This document shows positions 48,801 through 59,214 of a stretch of 64,000 nucleotides of DNA, piece after piece (position 1 is the stretch's first letter; each line of letters begins with the position of its first letter). The position numbers were made by a program, and so were the translations under genes. The notes under the pieces are model-generated. The model saw nothing but the letters and a program-made list of their open reading frames with translations. It had not been told where the DNA came from and did no database searches. Origin of the DNA: Pachyseris speciosa (lineage: Eukaryota; Cnidaria; Anthozoa; Scleractinia; Pachyseridae); assembly GCA_016490735.1 (NCBI GenBank), contig JAEMWC010000096.1, positions 202,501-266,500 on the forward strand, in the 5' to 3' direction.

Positions 48801-51800
48801 CAAGGAAGGTTCTAGAAATGCGTGGACTGGTGAAAACGCCCGAAGAGGAAAAAGAAGTAGCTGCTCTCAAAGCGTTGGCCAGTGATCTCGCGGAAGGAAT
48901 TAAAGCAATAAAGAACGTCAGATCAAACGAAGCACGGATGGCACTCGGAGCAGCGAAATCACTTTCTTTTGGCAAGAACGTAAGAAAAACTAGAAGTCAG
49001 AAGACGCTGTCCAAACTCATAGCCTTGGATAGGAGAAGCATTAAGTCGGGAATAGGAAAACGTGAGAGAATTTTGAAAGGTGAAGAAGCTAGCTGGCTTG
49101 CAACTGAAAGAAAAACCAGAAGAGATGCAGTCACCGAAGACACTAAAGAGATTGTGTACGACTACTGGAAATTAATGGCCAGCAGGCCAACGGGAAACAA
49201 GAAAGATCTGGTCAGAAAACGTGTCGCTGTGAAAACGTGGGTTGAACATCCCAAACACGTGCTTGAAAAAACTCAAACTGAAGCCTACGTAGAGTTTACG
49301 TCAATGCACCCAGAGATAAAGATATCGCAGAGAAAATTCGAAAACGTAAAGCCTTTTTTCGTTAAAGGAGCGAAAGAGCGTGATAGGCAAACCTGCATGT
49401 GCCGACAGCACGTTGAGCTTCAGATCGTTTTTAAGGATTGCATGAAGTATCGGAAAAAAGTGGTGGACGAAAGGGAAGAGGAACACCAAGCTGATGCGCA
49501 AGTTTACAGCTCAGTCAGTGATGTTATTGAACAGACACTTTGCCCCAAATCACAAGACAACAAGTACCATAACTTAATATGCCTCAGAAGAGAATGCAAG
49601 GAATGTGGGGTACAAAAATTACTTTTGCTGCCTGAGGAGAAAGAAGCTGCTGGTGATCACCAAGTCAAATGGAAGAGGTATGACTACATCCCCACCGGAA
49701 AGCTAAGTGCTGATGGAAAGGAGATAAAGAAAATAGCCTTTGTGGAGAAGTGCACTGCACCAAAGGAACTCTTTGACTATTTTCTTCAGCTCCTTGGACA
49801 GTTCCCTTATCACTCCTTCCTTGCCAAGTGGCAACGGGAACAACTGGATTCTCTTCTTGAAAGTCTTCTGACAGATCAAGCGGTATGCATCCATGATTAT
49901 TCCGAGGGTTATGCCTGTCGATTCCAAGATGAAATCCAGTCACAATACTTTGACGTCAATAAAGTAAGCCTGCATGTAACTATTCTTTACAGGCATTCAA
50001 ATGAAGAGGTGGATGGTCTTCAGAGCACAGAAGAGGAGCCAGTAATATGCAAAGAGCATTTGTTTGTGATCTCTGATGATGTCACACAAGATCACGACTC
50101 TGTCCTTCACATCCAGAAGTTGATTTCAAAGCATTTACAAGAATCCAGATGCACTATTAAAAAAATGCATGAATTCACAGATGGTTGCGCAGGACAGTAT
50201 AAGAGCCGACACTGTTATGGTGACCTCTCGTGTTCCCTAGCAACGCTTGGATATACAGTACAGAGAAACTACTTTACCACATCTCATGCGAAGGGAGAAC
50301 AGGATGCGGCTGGCTTGCATGTCAAGCAGAAGGCAACATCAGCAGTTCTTTCCAGGAAAGCCACACTCTCAAATGCCAAAGAGCTTTGTGACTTTCTGAG
50401 AGAGAACTTTTCAGAACCAGCCACATCATCTTTTCCCTCCAGGCAGAAGTCAGTACAGTTAAAGCGGCATATTTTCTTTTATTTGCCTTCGTCTGGGGAG
50501 CTGGCTGTTGTTCGCAACCGAGAAGGAGGGAGATTCTGCGCAGTTAAAGGCATCCGGCAGATACACTCTGTGAGGACCTGCAGTGAACAGCTGAAGGTTT
50601 TCACAAGGAAAAGATCGTGTTACTGCTATGATTGTTTAGTTGAGTCTTACGACAGATGCGAAAACAAGCAATGGGTGGGCAACTGGAAAGAAATCAAATT
50701 GTCAAGGGAGCCATCTGGTACCAGTACAAGGGGAACTGAAGAAGTAGCCACACATGAAGAGTCTGTTCAACTTGTTGACTTGGCAACAAAAGACAGCATC
50801 GCGGCTGTGGCAGCTGAAGATAATGCCCACTACGATTATTATCTTCTAAAAGTGACAAGCAAAATGGTGTCATTTCCTTAACAGAGAACTTTACAGATGC
50901 TTATGGCAACAATTACTTTGAGGGACAGAATGTTCTACTAGGAAATTTCTTTTTAAGAGAGAACATAATAGATCGAACATATAAACTTGATGACAACACG
51001 GCTGCTGTCTTTCCGGGAACCATTCGATATATCTGTGGAACACTACTGTCAAAGAGAAAGAGAGGAAAATCAATATATCAAGTTCCTTTGGATGAACATG
51101 AACAAATACTATCATCTCTGTGATTGAATTTTGTAAATAGCAATTCAGTAATTATTTTTACTCAAAATTTCCTATAAATACAGTGTAAATAGAGGTTTTT
51201 CTAAAAAAAAGGGTGTGGCCGCAATGCATTGTGGGTCAAGCAAAAAATGGTTTCATTGGGCCTGTGTTGACCAAAATGACATGTTTTTGTAACAACAATG
51301 TGCTTTCTTGCTTTTTCTGACACATGTACAGCAAAATGGGGAACTTTGAGAAATGTTACAATTTTGACCTGTGTTACACAAAAGTACATCAGAACTGTGC
51401 TACTGATCTATATACTATTATTAACATTCTCAGTGCTATAAATTATTGCTTCTTGCACTTCCTTAGAACTTGGCCCATTTATGATTATGATTATGATTAT
51501 GATTAAGATTATGATTAAGAAAACAATACTGACATCCACTTGTGTAGACTTGGAAGGGAAGCTAAAGAAAACTTGTTCATTGCACTTACATTTCAAAATA
51601 AACATGCTCAACATAGACTCAAGTTAAATGTAAACAACATGCCACCAAAACCAAGTCATTAGTGGACCACTTCAAAATGAAAAGTCGGGCTTCAAGTTTC
51701 TTTAATTCATGGACCACCAAGAACTGGCAGCCCCTTGTTTTGAAGGATTGATTGAAGTAAAATCACAAACTGTTGTCAACATTAATTTTGAAGGGCTGAA

Positions 51801-54800
51801 AGCGAAACTATTGTATGTGATGGTTTGTGTGAATGTACTTTAGGCCTGGTTTTTTTTTTCGAAAACGCAGCACGCAACAGCAAAAAAAAAAAAAAAAAAA
51901 AATACAGGGCAATGTTCTTTGACAAAAATGGAGTCCACATGTCAAAATTCATCCAATTCCGAGTAATTTGAAATTTCGACGCTAAATCGTCACATACGAT
52001 AGTTTCACTTTCAGCCCTTCAGGTAAGTCTGCCTCATTAACAATCATGAAGCAATGCCCAAGGGTATTCTTTATTGAAAACTAAGCACCAAATGCTCGTA
52101 ACTGAATTAAGAGAACAGCACTCATAAACAGCAAACAAGATGCCCATCCAACTAGGAAATGGTTGACTTTTTTAATTGCAGCACTTATTACCAGTGTTTT
52201 GCTTTCTGATAGTGCTCAAGAAGCTTCCTTAGCTGGAAAACAGTGCGCAACATTATTGCTTAACTTAAAAACAGCAAACAGTAGCCTTGGTGAACCTTAA
52301 GCCAGCGCGAATAGATTTTATCCGACTTGAAAACAGCACTCAAAAGATTTAGGGTTATTGTTAAGTTTAGAGTTAGGGTTAAAATTAGGGCTAGGGTTCA
52401 AGGTTAGGGTTAGGGTTAGGGTTAGAGCTAGGGTTAGGGTTAGAGCTAGGGTTAGGGTTAGAGCTAGGGCTAGAGCTATGGTTAGAGCTAGGGATAGGGT
52501 TAGGCCTAAGGCATTGCAAATGTTAACATTAACGTTAAAGTAAGCGGTGCATTTTGAGTCTCAATCAGCTTAAAGGGTTCCTCCGAAATCAAAAGAGCAC
52601 ACAGGTTTCTTGGTTGACTCTTAATTATTTTGGAAAGGCTTTGGCTGATATAAGTAAAGTGCTGAAGAGGGTCATTTGGTTGAAAATGGCATACAGCAGG
52701 ATCGGACTTGATTCTAAAATTTCAGTGCTCAAAAAGCTTGCTGTCGGCTGAGAAATAGAACAAAATATTTAAGATGGCTGTTTTTACTTGAAGATAGGTT
52801 TTGGCCAATACCAACAACTTCTGTTCGTGATGAACACTGAAAATTCAAGTTAACGATGTTCAAGGGCAAAATAAGAGTTAAAAGAGTAAGCTGTTTCCCT
52901 TCGGTTTCCTCTTTGAAACAGAGCTTTGACTGGCGTTTCGCGTGCTTTGGTCATTTGAAACGATTTTGAAGGGTTCATTTTCGTGGTCAAATGGAACCAG
53001 TGGAATGAAAATCGTATCACAAATCAACGCAAATGACGACAGTGAAAAAAAAAGCAACAAATTGTTGGCTTCAAATTGGCTTAAACCGTACATATTTGCA
53101 TAAGATGTGAAATTTAATCTGTATCATCTGATGCATAAGACAACGACTTGTTAAAATATCTCCGTGCAAATACTTTTTTGCTGGTGGTTATCTTGCTTGA
53201 AAATATGTTTTGCTGATGTTTACAAGCCTCCATAGAATCAAAATAACCGAGTTGATCAACACAAAAGTGATTTATATGTTGAGATTCAGCAGCATGTCTA
53301 TCTGTGTTTACATAATAACTCGAGGACCGACCACGAGTATATTTCGCACTTGGTAATATTTGCCACGCGTGCCAATGCAACTTTTCCCTGGATTGTTTTC
53401 AAGATACTCATTGAAAAAGGACGGACTTCTCGTCATGCTCATTTCCCTCTCTTGGATGAATTCTCTGTAATGTTTGCGAATTTTCACGAACTGTTTCACG
53501 GCTTCGGTGGCCCACGAGACAGCGCCCACTTCGGCTGCAATGAATTGTGGGAATGTTATGCCCTCCATGAGTGAAAGACACTCTGCAAACATCAGAGTTT
53601 TCTGCCCTAAACTCCAAAAACACCTCTCCTTTGCGCAAACCTTTCAAAAATGGACCAAGACTAGCAAAACCGAGCTGCTTTTTAGACGAGAGATGTTTTC
53701 TGACTTTTTTTTCTTTCTCTACTCCCAAACTGGAGAGTCAAATTAATATATATCTCTTCATGGTTTGGCAAGCAGAGAAAACATGACTGGCTTCTTTCAA
53801 CCGTGTTAGACTTGCGGGTCTAAAGACTTCATGATGTCCTTCAACCACCAAGCGAACAGGCAAACTGACATAATTCGATTAAATCAAACAAGCTAGCATG
53901 GATCGAGTCAGGAGCTCCAACACATACGTCGCGTAAGTATCGATGTTTTAACCGCCAAAACGTTTAGTCTGCATCACACTATGGAACAATCCTTTCTACC
54001 TGTCAATCATTTCATGTCCAGTTTCAGTTTTACTCTTCAGTTATGAGCATTTGGCGCTTAGTTTTCAATAAAGAATACCCTTGGGCATTGCTTCATGAAT
54101 GTTAATGAGGCAGACTTTACTGAAGGGCTGAAAGCGAAACTATCGTATGTGACGGTTTGTGTGAACGTACTTTAGGTCCAGTTTTTTTCAAAAACGAAGC
54201 GTGCAACAGCAAAAAAAAATACAGGGCAATGTTCTTTGACAAAAATGGAGTCCACAAGTCAAAACTCAGCCAATTCCGAGCAATTTGAAATTTCGACGCT
54301 AAATCGTCACATACGATAGTTTCGCTTTCAGCCCTTCATTTAATGGCATTGATTTCCTTTAAATATAAAGTAAAGCTTAGCAGATCCATTTTGTAAAAAA
54401 ATCTTCCATCCATCAATGTCCAATCAGAACACTATAAATCTCCAGTTGAAATAACAGATAGCTTTGTGACAACATGTGCGACTGTGATTTTATAATTTTT
54501 ATTTTATTTTTTACAGTGCCCTGTTAAAAACCACCTTGTGTGATGTAGGCCATCAGTACAAAGAACTAGTATTATTACGCGCTCTGGAACGACCTCCTGA
54601 TTCATGTGAGGAATGCCCCAAACTTTTTTATTTAATTCATGAGCATTTGAATTAAATTTTTTTCATGATAATTAATTTCTTATTAATTTCTTATTAATTA
54701 ATTGATTGATTGGACTATAATTTTGTAAAGTTTGTACTATTCTGTAAGAGCATTGAGATTTTAATGTAATGCGCTAGAAATAAATTATTATTATTACTAT

Positions 54801-57800
54801 TATTATCGTTGCAGATCTCACCTTTTTCAAGCTGTTGTTGCTCATCAGGTAATGCTAGAAATGTGTCCCACTCAGCTTTTAGTTGGTGAATTTTGAGATG
54901 ACACTGAACTTTCCTTGCATAATATCTGTGGGTTAGGTTGACCTTGCTGTAAACAAAAGAAAATGAATCCTTAGATTGCAAACAAATAACAGTATACATA
55001 AATTATTCATTATGTACCTACCGTAGATTATACAGCTGGGAAAAAGTTCTGAACCTTGAAAAAAATCCAAGCATAAAATAACCCAAAATCTTTAATATTG
55101 GAGTAATGGATAGCTCTATAAAAGAAGTTTTTGTAGCCATTCAAAAAAGTCACACACAGTTCCTGTTCTATCAAGTTTAAGTAAAAAGTCTGCGTAATAA
55201 CTAGGCAGCCCTACGGCAAAATTGATTAAAAGGCGCAAACTATTAATTTTTAATTTCAATTAAATTGATGCATCTCATTGGGTAATGACATATAACAGGA
55301 AAATGTGAAAAAAAAAAGGAATTTTTGTAACTAGTCTTTCCCATACCCTTAAGTTCTGTCTCTCAATCAAATTTGGCTTTTGTTCTATGTGCCAATCAAA
55401 AACATGTTCAACCTATTGCTCTGATGATCACTTCACTTCACTTCACTTATTTATCTGATGTAACCTTTACTTGATGTAAGCTTTAGCCTGCAGTAGATTG
55501 ATCAAGATATAAGCTTATTGTCCTGGGAATCTGAAGCAAAATTCTACAGTTTATATTTATTGAATCTATACATCAGAGGTTTTCAGAGTTTTATATTTAT
55601 GTCAATTGAATAGTATTTTATTGTCGGTAAACCGTCCTGATGTCCCTTTAAGAAGCTTTGTTGTTGCCCGTGGATTGGAGTCACAAAGATACAAGTGGCT
55701 GTCAAACAGTTGTTTCATGCAATTTACGCCAAAGAAAAGTTCAGTGGTACAGGAAAGTGGAGTTCCTCTGAACACAAAGAACAGAAAAGAAAAATTTGTA
55801 TTTTCTGCCGGGAAAGAATTTGGCTTCAAAAAAGGAGGGTGGCAACTTGAGAAATGCGTGTACTGGAATGTTTCAGTAGGTTTGAAAATAATGCATTTTT
55901 ACATCCAGTATAGATTCATATGCGAATTGTTCGTTTTTGAAAACGTTTGTATCAAGGAAAGTAGTTTCAGTGTATGATAATTCCAGCCATAAACTTGATA
56001 GTTTGGTTATGGTTATTAGCTTGTTCAATGAATTGCATGACTTCATCTTTGTGTATATTCTAAATTGAGAATATCTCATCAATATATAGCCTGAGTAGCT
56101 GGCGGTTTAGCGGCGCTCCCCGACAAAACCACCTGCTATGCAGGCTAGTCAATATACCTTTTCCAGACAAGTGGTTTGAGTGCTTCGGTTAAGAATTTCT
56201 GTTTCTACAACCGCTATAAAGATACTAGCAAAAGCAACTGCCATCTTGGTACCATTTGGTTGTCACTGTCTTTTTCCTGATGAAGCCATGCTACGTATCA
56301 AGAGCACAAAACAATCTGGCAAAAGATGATGACCACAATGTTGTGACTAGTCTGTGTTCAGTCAATCTTGACAGCCCGGCTATGCAGTATTTTTTATCAC
56401 AAGCCCGCTGTCGGCAACCTACTGTGCTCTTTTGGCCATAATTTGAACTCCTCGCCAAATGGTGCACAAAATCGCCAAGATACAAGTATTTACATAGAAA
56501 GTTTTTGAGATAGTCATGATTTTACCTTCAGAATAAAAGGTTTTTTTATTGGCAAGTTGATCAACTTTCTCATTGAAATTCAAATGTTGCACTCTTCGCC
56601 GCTAATGCCAATGAGAATGGCCATATTTAATTTGATTAAGAATTTTCGCACCATAAAAGTAACTGATGCTATTGCTGCAGGCTATTGTTTTTCTGCCTAC
56701 CTTTTAGCCGGTCCATTGCTTAAAACAATGGGATGTGCCCCACACTCCTGTTCGTTTATTGATAACAGAACTATACACAAGAAACCCAGGGATCAGTTTA
56801 ACTGTACCTCACTTAAACCCACAAAAATAAAACAACTTATAGTAACTCTTGCTGCCTTAAGTCGTGGGAGTATAATAACCAGGGGCCGGTTCCTGAAAGG
56901 TGTAATCATTTTATTCCAGGTATAAATCTGCTTGGAATAAGGCATATTTATCCCTAGAATTGAGTCATTACACCTTTCAGGAGCAGGCCCCAGCTAAATT
57001 GCACCACAGCACAATTCTTTTTTCACTGTTCTTACCAGACATCACCATGCAAAAGTTCACACAGAGCATCATCCACATAACAGGAATGGGACTCATTCTC
57101 ATTTGCCAAATGCACAAAACTATCAAGATCTCTCTTGTAGATGCCAGTCTTAGAGTGATATTTTAAAGAGGTAGCTTGCAAAGCACAATATATTTTGCTT
57201 TCCATGATTATTCTATCTCTGTACACCTCCATCCAGTTATCAGTGGGAAACTTCTTCCAAAAATTCCATCTACAAACAAACATTAAAGACATAAAACTTG
57301 GATGTAGATCAGCAGTGTATTAATGAAATAAGCACTAACAATGCAGTTGAAAAGTGGCCTGATGTTGTTGCTGGAATCTCAGCACATTTATCAAAATTTG
57401 CTTTTGTTTTTGTTTTCCACCAGTTTGACCCATTTGTTTTTCTATATAACAAATTACTTAATGACTGGTCCCTTGGGGAACAGTGAATTTTGTTTCCCTC
57501 GATGATTCACTTTTCCCCCCAGACCAGTCAATAAGTGTTAAGTGCTCACCCCCTGGAGAGGATGCTAGTCAATTGCTGGATTACAACCCCCTCACCCCTA
57601 CAAGGGGAATGTCACCAGTAGAGCCAGTAGACATCTGTGCATATCATAGGGAAGACTGATTGACAATGTGAAGAAAAATCTCTTGTTTTAGGGGAACAAC
57701 ACAAAAATGCACAGGCTAACCTAGCTTTGATCCCCAGGCCCTCTAATCTACTGGTTCAATAACTACTATATGTGTCCATAAATCACCCACTTCGCCTCAG

Positions 57801-58212
57801 TTTAAATTAAACTTACGAAGTAGAATCATTCTTTTGACTCTGGACATAACTTCCGATCGTAGATATAAAATATCATACAAACCCAACTAAACAAATTACA
57901 AACGAAAGGATAACTTTTCCACCCAATGCAGTCATGAGCACCTACAAAAGTAAGAAACCGATCTTCGACGACGTCATTTTAAAGCCAAATTTCGGATACC
58001 TACCTGGCAAGCGCTTTCTTTTTCCACAGCTCGTTTCCTGTGGCGATAACATTTAATCTTCTACAAACTTGCGCACAGCGACATAAATCCCTGTGATCAA
58101 TAAATGAGTACGACAACACCATGTCAATCAGTTCGTCCGCAAACAGCAGCAAACTGCTTTCCACCTCTTCTTCGTCGTCCATGTTGGAAAACATTAGGTC
58201 CCATGCTCCCAT
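39109..58212 (-). CDS. FBXO21: F-box only protein 21 (SCF ubiquitin-ligase subunit), 13 exons
   Basis: Thirteen phase-compatible exons on the minus strand: 58212-58004, 57269-57036, 54946-54822, 47144-46834, 45085-44999, 44770-44718, 43155-43011, 41973-41909, 41568-41454, 41144-41016, 40461-40394, 39638-39481 and 39245-39109 (stop). They give 611 residues; human FBXO21 has about 621-628. The F-box is at residues about 22-66 (ADELIDMVLSYSF, RCAQVCRRLNVIA). A SirB1/transglutaminase-like core is at about 270-410 (HTGNPITLSVLF, VNFPSHFLLRW). A C-terminal YccV-like domain is at about 500-605 (YGCVIFGWDPVC, RNQPFYNVLGDDGS, GFTGTQYIPNE). Family role: substrate receptor of a cullin-1 ligase. The chosen start is the first ATG after a MITE that abuts the 5' end; an upstream in-frame ATG (58431) lies inside that MITE. 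Introns are crowded with mobile elements, including an antisense transposase-like gene in intron 3. Confidence 0.93.
40468..40622. mobile_element. MITE-like element in FBXO21 intron 10
   Basis: The ends (CATATTCTCCATAACGAGCT with GGAACTAGCA, and TGCTAGATCCAGTTCAATAC with TGAGAATAC) are inverted. It is related to the repeat in the sulfurtransferase intron at 36080-36250. It abuts the 3' splice site of exon 11. Confidence 0.6.
42300..42613. mobile_element. TA-flanked MITE with C-rich interior
   Basis: The ends CTGTAAAAACTCTATTAAG and CTTAATAGAGCTTTTACAG are inverted and bordered by TA (42298-42299 and 42614-42615). The interior repeats TAAGCCCCCCCTCTCTA. It lies in FBXO21 intron 7. Confidence 0.8.
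42755..42840. repeat. (AAT)n microsatellite
   Basis: Runs of AAT with one interruption, ending in an ATT-containing mirror, in FBXO21 intron 7. The tyrosine/leucine-rich frame across it is a by-product. Confidence 0.9.
43401..43920. repeat. Direct duplication of a 165-bp block in FBXO21 intron 6
   Basis: Bases 43401-43565 and 43752-43920 are close copies (CCTGTTGTCACGTATCGGAA, GTTAAGAGAAGTGTCTAT, CAAGTTCAACRGCRAGAAGA), separated by about 190 bp. The spacer includes GACTGCGAGTAGTCTCT, a motif also seen near 12362. Both copies keep a minus-strand frame containing VKSFLLAVELANIRIDTSLN, but no start, splice context or family supports it as a gene. Confidence 0.75.
45266..45340. repeat. Perfect 33-bp inverted repeat with 9-base loop
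   Basis: Bases 45266-45298 and 45308-45340 are exact reverse complements (start GTTAAGTTAAGAAATATTAC), leaving a 9-base loop. This would form a long hairpin in RNA or cruciform DNA. Confidence 0.9.
45360..46372. mobile_element. piggyBac-like non-autonomous element
   Basis: The left border is TTAA followed by CCCATTGACTACCGGC; the right border is GGTGCCAATGGG followed by TTGA, a likely mutated TTAA. CCC..GGG ends next to TTAA are the piggyBac pattern. There is no intact transposase; the 86-codon frame inside is uncorroborated. It is nested in the 45097-46455 element. Confidence 0.55.
48267..51124 (+). CDS. DDE-type transposase-like gene, frameshifted near its 3' end
   Basis: A long frame runs from the acceptor at 48266/48267 (first ATG 48302) to a stop at 50881. 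It encodes a basic, coiled N-terminal region (residues about 1-110), a cysteine/histidine cluster (CMCRQH, CKECG) and a candidate DDE core: CIHDYSEGYAC, then EFTDGCAGQYKSRH, then SHAKGEQDAAG. D, D and E in these blocks are the likely catalytic acids. After about 50850 the homologous-looking C-terminus (ENFTDAYGNNYFEGQ to EQILSSL, stop at 51124) continues in the -1 frame, consistent with loss of one A in CTAAAAGTG. A possible upstream exon ends at 48045 (CSKHYDDD) in matching phase. The gene is antisense within FBXO21 intron 3. The family is unassigned; it could be a mobile element or a recently silenced copy. Confidence 0.65.
51468..51520. repeat. (GATTAT)n microsatellite
   Basis: Short ATTATG/GATTAT repeats, in FBXO21 intron 3. 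Confidence 0.8.
51790..54337. mobile_element. Composite inverted-repeat element with about 300-bp ends
   Basis: Each end is a palindromic MITE (51790-52020 and 54122-54337) with ends GAAGGGCTGAAAGCGAAACT and AGTTTCGCTTTCAGCCCTTC. The sequence just inside the ends is also inverted (52021-52100 against 54040-54121; TGCCCAAGGGTATTC and GAATACCCTTGGGCA). The centre (about 1.9 kb) carries telomere-type repeats and two overlapping minus-strand frames near 53308-53728 that I do not recognise. It lies in FBXO21 intron 3. Confidence 0.75.
52348..52510 (+). repeat. Degenerate interstitial TTAGGG telomere-type repeats
   Basis: Runs of GGGTTAGGGTTAGGG mixed with AGCTAGGG and AGAGCTAGGG variants over about 160 bp. 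TTAGGG is the animal and cnidarian telomere unit. The tract is internal to the composite element and not at a chromosome end. Confidence 0.85.
54700..54808 (+). mobile_element. SINE/LINE 3' end with (ATT)n tail beside an FBXO21 splice donor
   Basis: GTAAGAGCATTGAGATTTTA then ATGTAATGCGCTAGAAATAA followed by ATT repeats is the layout of a retroposon tail. The tail ends about 14 bp from the donor of exon 3 (54822). Confidence 0.5.
56160..56300 (-). mobile_element. Penelope-like element reverse-transcriptase fragment
   Basis: The minus strand reads NGTKMAVAFASIFIAVVE around 56200-56258. This matches the conserved GTKMAP..AN.FM motif of Penelope-type reverse transcriptases, with drift (AVAFASIFI). 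Stops flank it, so it is a relic. Confidence 0.5.
56881..56991. mobile_element. 111-bp palindromic MITE
   Basis: The ends GGGGCCGGTTCCTGAAAGGT and ACCTTTCAGGAGCAGGCCCC are inverted, with similarity continuing inward through GTAATCA/TGAGTCATTAC and the AGGTATAAAT/ATTTATCCCT blocks. Confidence 0.75.
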
Positions 58213-58254
58213 CCTCCGCACTCCTATACTCGTATGTTTTTCAAGCTCAATCAC

Positions 58255-58653
58255 TAGACTTGCCACAAGTCGACCCCTCGAGTCCCACAGCAAAAAAGCC
58301 GAGAGGAGCGAGCTCTTGAGGCGGCGAAGCGGCTGAGCGAGCGACGAAGTCGCGAGAGATCGACTGGTCTCGCTTGAAGGGTTTTCATTTGCGTTTCGCG
58401 CCAAAAAAAATTTCATTTGGAAGAAGAGCATCAGTTATCGCTTTCGCAATCGAATTCATGTTGGGATGTCAACCACAAGTCACGTTTCATTGCTCATAAT
58501 TTACTTTTGATTGACAACTTTTATCAACGAGACTTTGGTTGGTCTAAGCGCAGCGACCCGTTTTTGGGTCGCTAAAATTGGCGCCAATCAAGTATGAAAA
58601 GTCCTTCGTCTCGCGCCATATTAAATAGGACGAAGGACTTTTTCGAAAGTCTA
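58255..58653. mobile_element. 399-bp Mutator-like MITE at the FBXO21 5' end
   Basis: The ends TAGACTTG and AAAGTCTA are inverted, and the flanks are a perfect 9-bp duplication CTCAATCAC (58246-58254 and 58654-58662). It shares its left part (GCCACAAGTCGACC, GCCGAGAGGAGCGAGCT) and right part (GGACGAAGGACTTTTTC) with the 126 bp copy at 19688-19813. It is inserted about 40 bp upstream of the chosen FBXO21 ATG, and an open frame with an earlier ATG runs out of the element into exon 1. Confidence 0.9.
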
Positions 58654-58868
58654 CTCAATCACCTGCATCTCCAATATTTAGAGGCCTTTTCCCCAGACCC
58701 CACCAGCCAAGGACAGACTAGCATCTCCCAGAATCAAAAGCCACTTTGACTGGATTCTTATCAAAGGGCATTTCTAAGGCTCCTTAAACTTCCCCTCGCA
58801 CTGAGCTCAGCATCTTGTTCTTGTGAAGCAAAGAAACAAACAAAAAAAGCAAAACAAAACCAGTGGGA

Positions 58869-59214
58869 CAGTCAAGCCTCGATGATCCGGACTTCTTGAC
58901 AATCCAGACCATTTATTTTCGTGAATATTAATTTTGATGAAGATTCCTAAAATGCCATTCGTTTCAATTAGTTTTAATTTAGGCACTGAAAAGTGCGTTT
59001 TCCTTCCAATCTTCTCCAGAATTTCCAAGCACTGGCAGACGTCATAAGTACAATGCATACAATTTAGTTCTTATTGGCTGAGACTTCTGTTTTGTTGCCA
59101 AGTGAAACTTTGGTTTCCTAATTAATATGTGTTTATCTCATTAATATTCATATTTTCGATTATACGGACTATTCACTTCAGTCTTTTTGAGTCTGGATAA
59201 TCAAGGTTTGACTG
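58869..59214. mobile_element. pogo/Tigger-like MITE
   Basis: The left end CAGTCAAGCCTCGATGATCC and right end GGATAATCAAGGTTTGACTG match the pogo/Tigger consensus end CAGTCAAACCTCGATTATCC. The right flank is TA; the left flank has drifted to GA. It has no coding capacity. Confidence 0.8.

Larger units (their letters stand above)
55300..57035. other. FBXO21 intron 2 with repeat fragments
   Basis: The intron holds a Penelope-like fragment (56160-56300), a 111 bp MITE (56881-56991), a short GCCTGAGTAGCTGGCGG / CTGCTATGCAGGC repeat at about 56090-56145, and a 123-codon open frame at 55606-55977. That frame spans dispersed-repeat-like sequence with no recognised domain. Confidence 0.4.

Noticed and set aside
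52348..52510. Chromosome end
   Set aside because: Telomere-type repeats are degenerate, internal and flanked by transposon ends inside an intron.
52358..52543. Frame of alternating Val-Arg-Ala-Arg
   Set aside because: It is a translation of TTAGGG-type repeats.
55606..55977. 123-codon plus-strand frame in FBXO21 intron 2
   Set aside because: No domain, and the opposite strand is also open over the same dispersed-repeat-like sequence.
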